DNA from: Sphaerolaimus hirsutus
Taxonomy: Eukaryota; Nematoda; Chromadorea; Monhysterida; Sphaerolaimidae
Length of the DNA stretch: 64,000 bases
Direction: 5' to 3'
Assembly: GCA_964036195.1 (NCBI GenBank)
Contig: OZ038458.1
Location: 20,411,832-20,475,831 of the forward strand
The translations under genes were made by a program, and so were the position numbers. The notes beneath the pieces are model-generated. The model searched no databases, was not told where the DNA came from, and saw only the letters and a list, made by a program, of their open reading frames with translations. Below, piece by piece: positions 62,901 through 64,000 of this stretch. The first letter of the stretch is position 1. Every line of letters begins with the position of its first letter.

Positions 62901-63820
62901 ATGTTTTCTGGCTGGATTTTCCATCGTTACTTTTTCACTTTTGAGCTTAATATAAATATCAAAATACCCGATGTCTGTCTACGTTAAGTTTTCAGAAAGT
63001 TATGTCTCTAAATACCTTGAACAACTCCCCCATCAACTATCCACACTATCAATTCACGCAGGTGCGCTCAGTGCTGCTCAACTGGCTGCCGTGGCTGCTC
63101 ATGATGCGTCGGCCGGGCGTCAAGTTCAACATGAGCGAGCGCCTGCGCCGGCGGCTGGACAAGCACGACGAGGCGACGCAAGCGGCCGCCGCGGCTGGCG
63201 GCGGCACGCGCGTCCACGCCGCCGCCGCGCCGCACGGCCACCAGCTGCAAGGCGTCGCCGTGCACACGCCTAGTAAACAGTTCGGTGGTTGTTGTGGATT
63301 ATTACTGAAATTTTAGTGGTTTATTACTGAAATTTCGACACTTTACTTGGCAATGGACGAATTTTATGACATTTGTCATGACTCATGACATTTGACATTT
63401 GACTTTACACTTTACAGGACTTGGAACTGTCGCCAGGAAGCAGTCGCAGATCCTGTAAAAATGTCAAATGTCGTGCAAAATGTCAAAAGGCATGTAAAAT
63501 GTCAAATATCATGCAAGGTCAAAAGTCATGTAAAATGTCAGGTGTCACGCAAAGTGTGGAAGGTCATTTTCACCAGCGCATTTTACACGACTTTTTATGC
63601 TGTGAATGACATTTTACATTGCACAGGGCATTTTACACGGTCCGGAAATCGCACCTAAAGTCTCTGCACGCAGACAAACTGCGGCGACGGTGCAGTTGCA
63701 GTCGCAATCGCTGCTGCGCAACGTTCGCTCGCTGGAGGCGTCGGCGCGGCTGCCTGTCTTGGACGCCAGCCACCCCAGCAAGGCGGCCGGCGGCGGGCAG
63801 CACTTGTGCGCCACTTGCAG
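56711..63820 (+). CDS. nAChR alpha: Nicotinic acetylcholine receptor alpha-type subunit (10 exons, M4 beyond window)
   Basis: A pentameric acetylcholine-gated cation channel subunit of the neuronal membrane. Signal peptide about residues 1-22 (hydrophobic, ending CGGGAAD), then [18 protein letters not shown], the usual N-terminal helix. [22 protein letters not shown], loop [10 protein letters not shown], Cys-loop C-x13-C ([15 protein letters not shown]), loop [13 protein letters not shown], and vicinal Cys in [11 protein letters not shown] make it an alpha subunit closest to the alpha7-like group. M1 is [16 protein letters not shown]2 starts GEKITL and runs [15 protein letters not shown]3 is [21 protein letters not shown], followed by the cytoplasmic [19 protein letters not shown]. 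In loop C the first aromatic before CysCys is Phe, not Tyr. M4 and the C terminus are outside the window. Confidence 0.95.
56985..57495. repeat. Introner-family element invaded by a TA MITE in receptor intron 1
   Basis: Left end GTGCCGGTCCCGCACCTTG, right end GACTGGGTCTGGGAGTTTG. Arms ATGTAAAATGTCAG and TTTGCGTGACATTTTACATT. Three tandem copies of ACCATGAAAATTGTTAAAAG surround the MITE at 57076-57338. Confidence 0.65.
57076..57338. mobile_element. TA-flanked MITE nested in an introner-family element
   Basis: CCGTATTTCCTCGAAATACC and GGTATTTCGAGGAAATACGG between TA. The flanking GTAACC-TA-...-TA-ACCATG reads as an uninterrupted repeat unit once the element is removed. Confidence 0.88.
57898..58175. 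repeat. Dispersed repeat, copy 2
   Basis: Same block order as 33207-33465, including GTTGGAAGCGTGCCAATGAT and GGACCACGCGTGCAGGGTGT. It ends against a TA MITE. Confidence 0.7.
58176..58320. mobile_element. TA-flanked MITE, CCTAAATCCTCGAATAAG subtype
   Basis: CCTAAATCCTCGAATAAGAC and GTCTTATTCGAGGATTTGCGG between TA (last base group trimmed), 145 bp, with GAGGGGGGAGTTATTC-type units inside. It ends 17 bp before the exon 2 acceptor. Confidence 0.8.
58338..58447 (+). CDS. Receptor exon 2 (loop A)
   Basis: [22 protein letters not shown] to KPDILLYN, acceptor GCGCGCAG, donor GTGACA, leaves phase 2. Confidence 0.95.
58448..58950 (+). other. Receptor intron 2, AT-rich part
   Basis: Runs such as GAGTTTTTTCTTGAAAAAACTTGAG and AAAAACTCGAATTTTTGG repeat the theme GAGTTTTT/AAAAACTC, giving weak self-complementarity. 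No element ends. Confidence 0.45.
58968..59400. repeat. Foldback built on TTCAAATGCT units in receptor intron 2
   Basis: CACTTCAAATGCTAGTCACTT ... GTGCATCATTTCAAATGCTG (each read in parts) is mirrored at 59325-59395 by AGCATTTGAAATGATGCACT and AAGTGACTAGCATTTG. About 70 bp pair almost perfectly around a 270-bp loop. Confidence 0.82.
59807..59957 (+). CDS. Receptor exon 3 (Cys-loop)
   Basis: [19 protein letters not shown] to DEQSCFLK. The two Cys with 13 residues between form the Cys-loop. Acceptor GACTCGCAG, donor GTATAA. Confidence 0.96.
60089..60195. repeat. Partial TA-type MITE, AATAATTCCCC subtype
   Basis: CCGTAGTTACTCGAATAATT at left, and AGGGCGGAATTATTCAAGGG inside. The right end is not intact. 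Confidence 0.55.
60567..60642 (+). CDS. Receptor exon 4 (loop B)
   Basis: [25 protein letters not shown](G), with the conserved loop-B Trp. Donor GTTAGT, phase 1. Confidence 0.95.
60643..61073 (+). other. Receptor intron 4, left part
   Basis: AT-rich with a GAAGTGAGAAGTAAAAAG-type run near 60960-61070 related to the foldback at 31560. Nothing else. Confidence 0.5.
61074..61328. mobile_element. TA-flanked MITE, reverse orientation
   Basis: CCGTATTTCCTCGAATTACC and GTATTTCGAGGAAATACGG between TA. The interior is the reverse complement of the 26252 and 57076 copies. Confidence 0.87.
61406..61566 (+). CDS. Receptor exon 5 (loop C, vicinal Cys)
   Basis: [18 protein letters not shown] to [19 protein letters not shown] holds the alpha-defining CysCys. 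The residue two before it is Phe. Ends phase 0 at GTGGCA. Confidence 0.96.
61567..61761 (+). mobile_element. Introner-like inverted-repeat element forming a whole intron (receptor intron 5)
   Basis: The 195-bp intron begins GTGGCAGTCCCAAGCCCTG and ends AGGGCTTGGGACTGCCCCCAG. Arms AAGTGTCAAATGTAAAGTC and GACTTTACATTTGACACTT are exactly mirrored for most of their length around a TTTTCTTTTTTGTTTTGATT centre. Splicing gives GFNL-IIPSL, matching the conserved start of M1, so both borders are fixed by homology. Confidence 0.95.
61762..61843 (+). CDS. Receptor exon 6 (M1 and start of M2)
   Basis: [27 protein letters not shown], donor GTTGGT, phase 1. Confidence 0.95.
61857..62014. repeat. TA-type MITE, AATAATTCC subtype, left end diverged
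   Basis: The right end ATATTCGAGTAAATACGGTA matches a left TATTTACTTTATTTGCTCGA with an insertion. It contains C-rich AATAATTCCCC units. Confidence 0.65.
62160..62246 (+). CDS. Receptor exon 7 (M2, M2-M3 loop)
   Basis: [28 protein letters not shown](G). With the AG at 62159 the codon spanning the junction is Glu, where relatives usually have Gly or Cys. Confidence 0.9.
   Translation, partial: RSRFCCRCACSCRLCRTCRRPRRRQCRS
62603..62712 (+). CDS. Receptor exon 8 (M3)
   Basis: [36 protein letters not shown], donor GTGAGT, phase 0. Confidence 0.95.
62713..63061 (+). other. Receptor intron 8, nothing recognised
   Basis: AT-rich, no repeats with ends. Confidence 0.6.
63062..63284 (+). CDS. Receptor exon 9 (start of M3-M4 loop)
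   Basis: [28 protein letters not shown] to HTPSKQF(G). The amphipathic helix after M3 is conserved, then Ala/Gly/His-rich cytoplasmic sequence. Confidence 0.9.
63340..63655. repeat. Introner-family element(s) in receptor intron 9
   Basis: A right arm TTGACTTTACACTTTACAGG then GACTTGGAACTGTCGCCAGG is followed by a left arm GCAGTCGCAGATCCTGTAAA with AATGTCAAATGTCGTGCAAA and a right end GGGCATTTTACACGGTCCGG. Two units overlap or adjoin. Confidence 0.65.
63674..63820 (+). CDS. Receptor exon 10 (M3-M4 loop), frame uncertain
   Basis: The plausible reading [20 protein letters not shown] to [11 protein letters not shown] recalls alpha7-like loop sequence, but it needs a 2-base entry whereas exon 9 leaves 1. 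Either a small exon is missing or the border is wrong. Donor GTTGGT at 63821. Confidence 0.55.
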
Positions 63821-63836
63821 TTGGTTCATTGTGTGA

Positions 63837-64000
63837 CTCTGTTTGATGTTGTTTTTTTTTGCATTTTTGGATTCTGCAAGTGGAGAATGTGATAAGAAAA
63901 GTGAGTGATCATTAGTAATAGCGTAAGTGACTTGTAAATATTCCCATTTAGAAGTTTACTTTTCACTCACGTTTACTTGTCACTTACCACTTACCTTATC
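63837..64000 (+). other. Window end within a receptor intron
   Basis: Contains AAGTGAGTGATCATT and TCACTCACGTTTACTTGTC motifs, as in other AAGTGA-type foldbacks. M4 not reached. Confidence 0.5.

Noticed and set aside
1..64000. tRNA, rRNA, snRNA or riboswitch genes
   Set aside because: No cloverleaf or conserved RNA core was recognised by eye. A covariance-model scan was not possible here.

Overview
This is nuclear DNA of an invertebrate-like metazoan. It holds two intron-rich protein genes on the + strand, with short GC-rich exons in AT-rich introns packed with transposable elements. The first gene (about 828-51910) is the C-terminal four fifths of a giant lipid-transfer protein of the BLTP1 / KIAA1109 / Tweek family. 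I could resolve 64 exons with GT-AG borders whose phases all agree. Together they total 11,910 nt (3,969 codons plus stop), and the N-terminal part lies upstream of the window. The second gene (56711 to beyond 63820) is a nicotinic acetylcholine receptor alpha-type subunit with signal peptide, Cys-loop, vicinal CysCys, M1-M3 and part of the M3-M4 loop. M4 lies beyond the window. A nervous-system receptor next to a Tweek homologue fits a bilaterian animal. The exact phylum cannot be fixed from the sequence.

Layout: 1-503, edge of a hAT-like MITE; 828-16923, BLTP1 exons 1-28; 16924-26639, one huge intron holding a TA-flanked MITE split by a 7.7 kb non-LTR retrotransposon, then a hAT MITE with a GGGACC array and another TA MITE; 26640-33104, exons 29-41; 33105-38550, an intron carrying a complete 4.8 kb LTR retrotransposon; 38551-51910, exons 42-64 and the stop; 51911-56710, intergenic DNA with a hAT MITE, GC-rich promoter-like DNA and four tandem inverted-repeat elements; 56711-63820, the receptor gene.

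The most unusual content is in the introns. (1) A family of inverted-repeat elements, ending in about CTGGGACTGCCCCCAG, forms three complete introns from splice site to splice site in two unrelated genes, and occurs a dozen more times inside larger introns. This is the hallmark of introners, transposons that create introns. (2) The LTR retrotransposon is young (about 3 differences between 504-bp LTRs, 4-bp target duplication). It carries only gag plus a protease-like domain, and its leader has ten hairpins with the same CCAGT loop and different, compensating stems. (3) The non-LTR element fuses an SGNH-esterase-like region in frame with its endonuclease and breaks frame at an A10 run. (4) Six small hAT-type elements with exact 8-bp target duplications have interiors that are almost entirely simple repeats, with a different repeat in most of them.

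I found no rRNA, tRNA, CRISPR array or prokaryotic operon. Boundaries of divergent repeats and a few exon ends are estimates.
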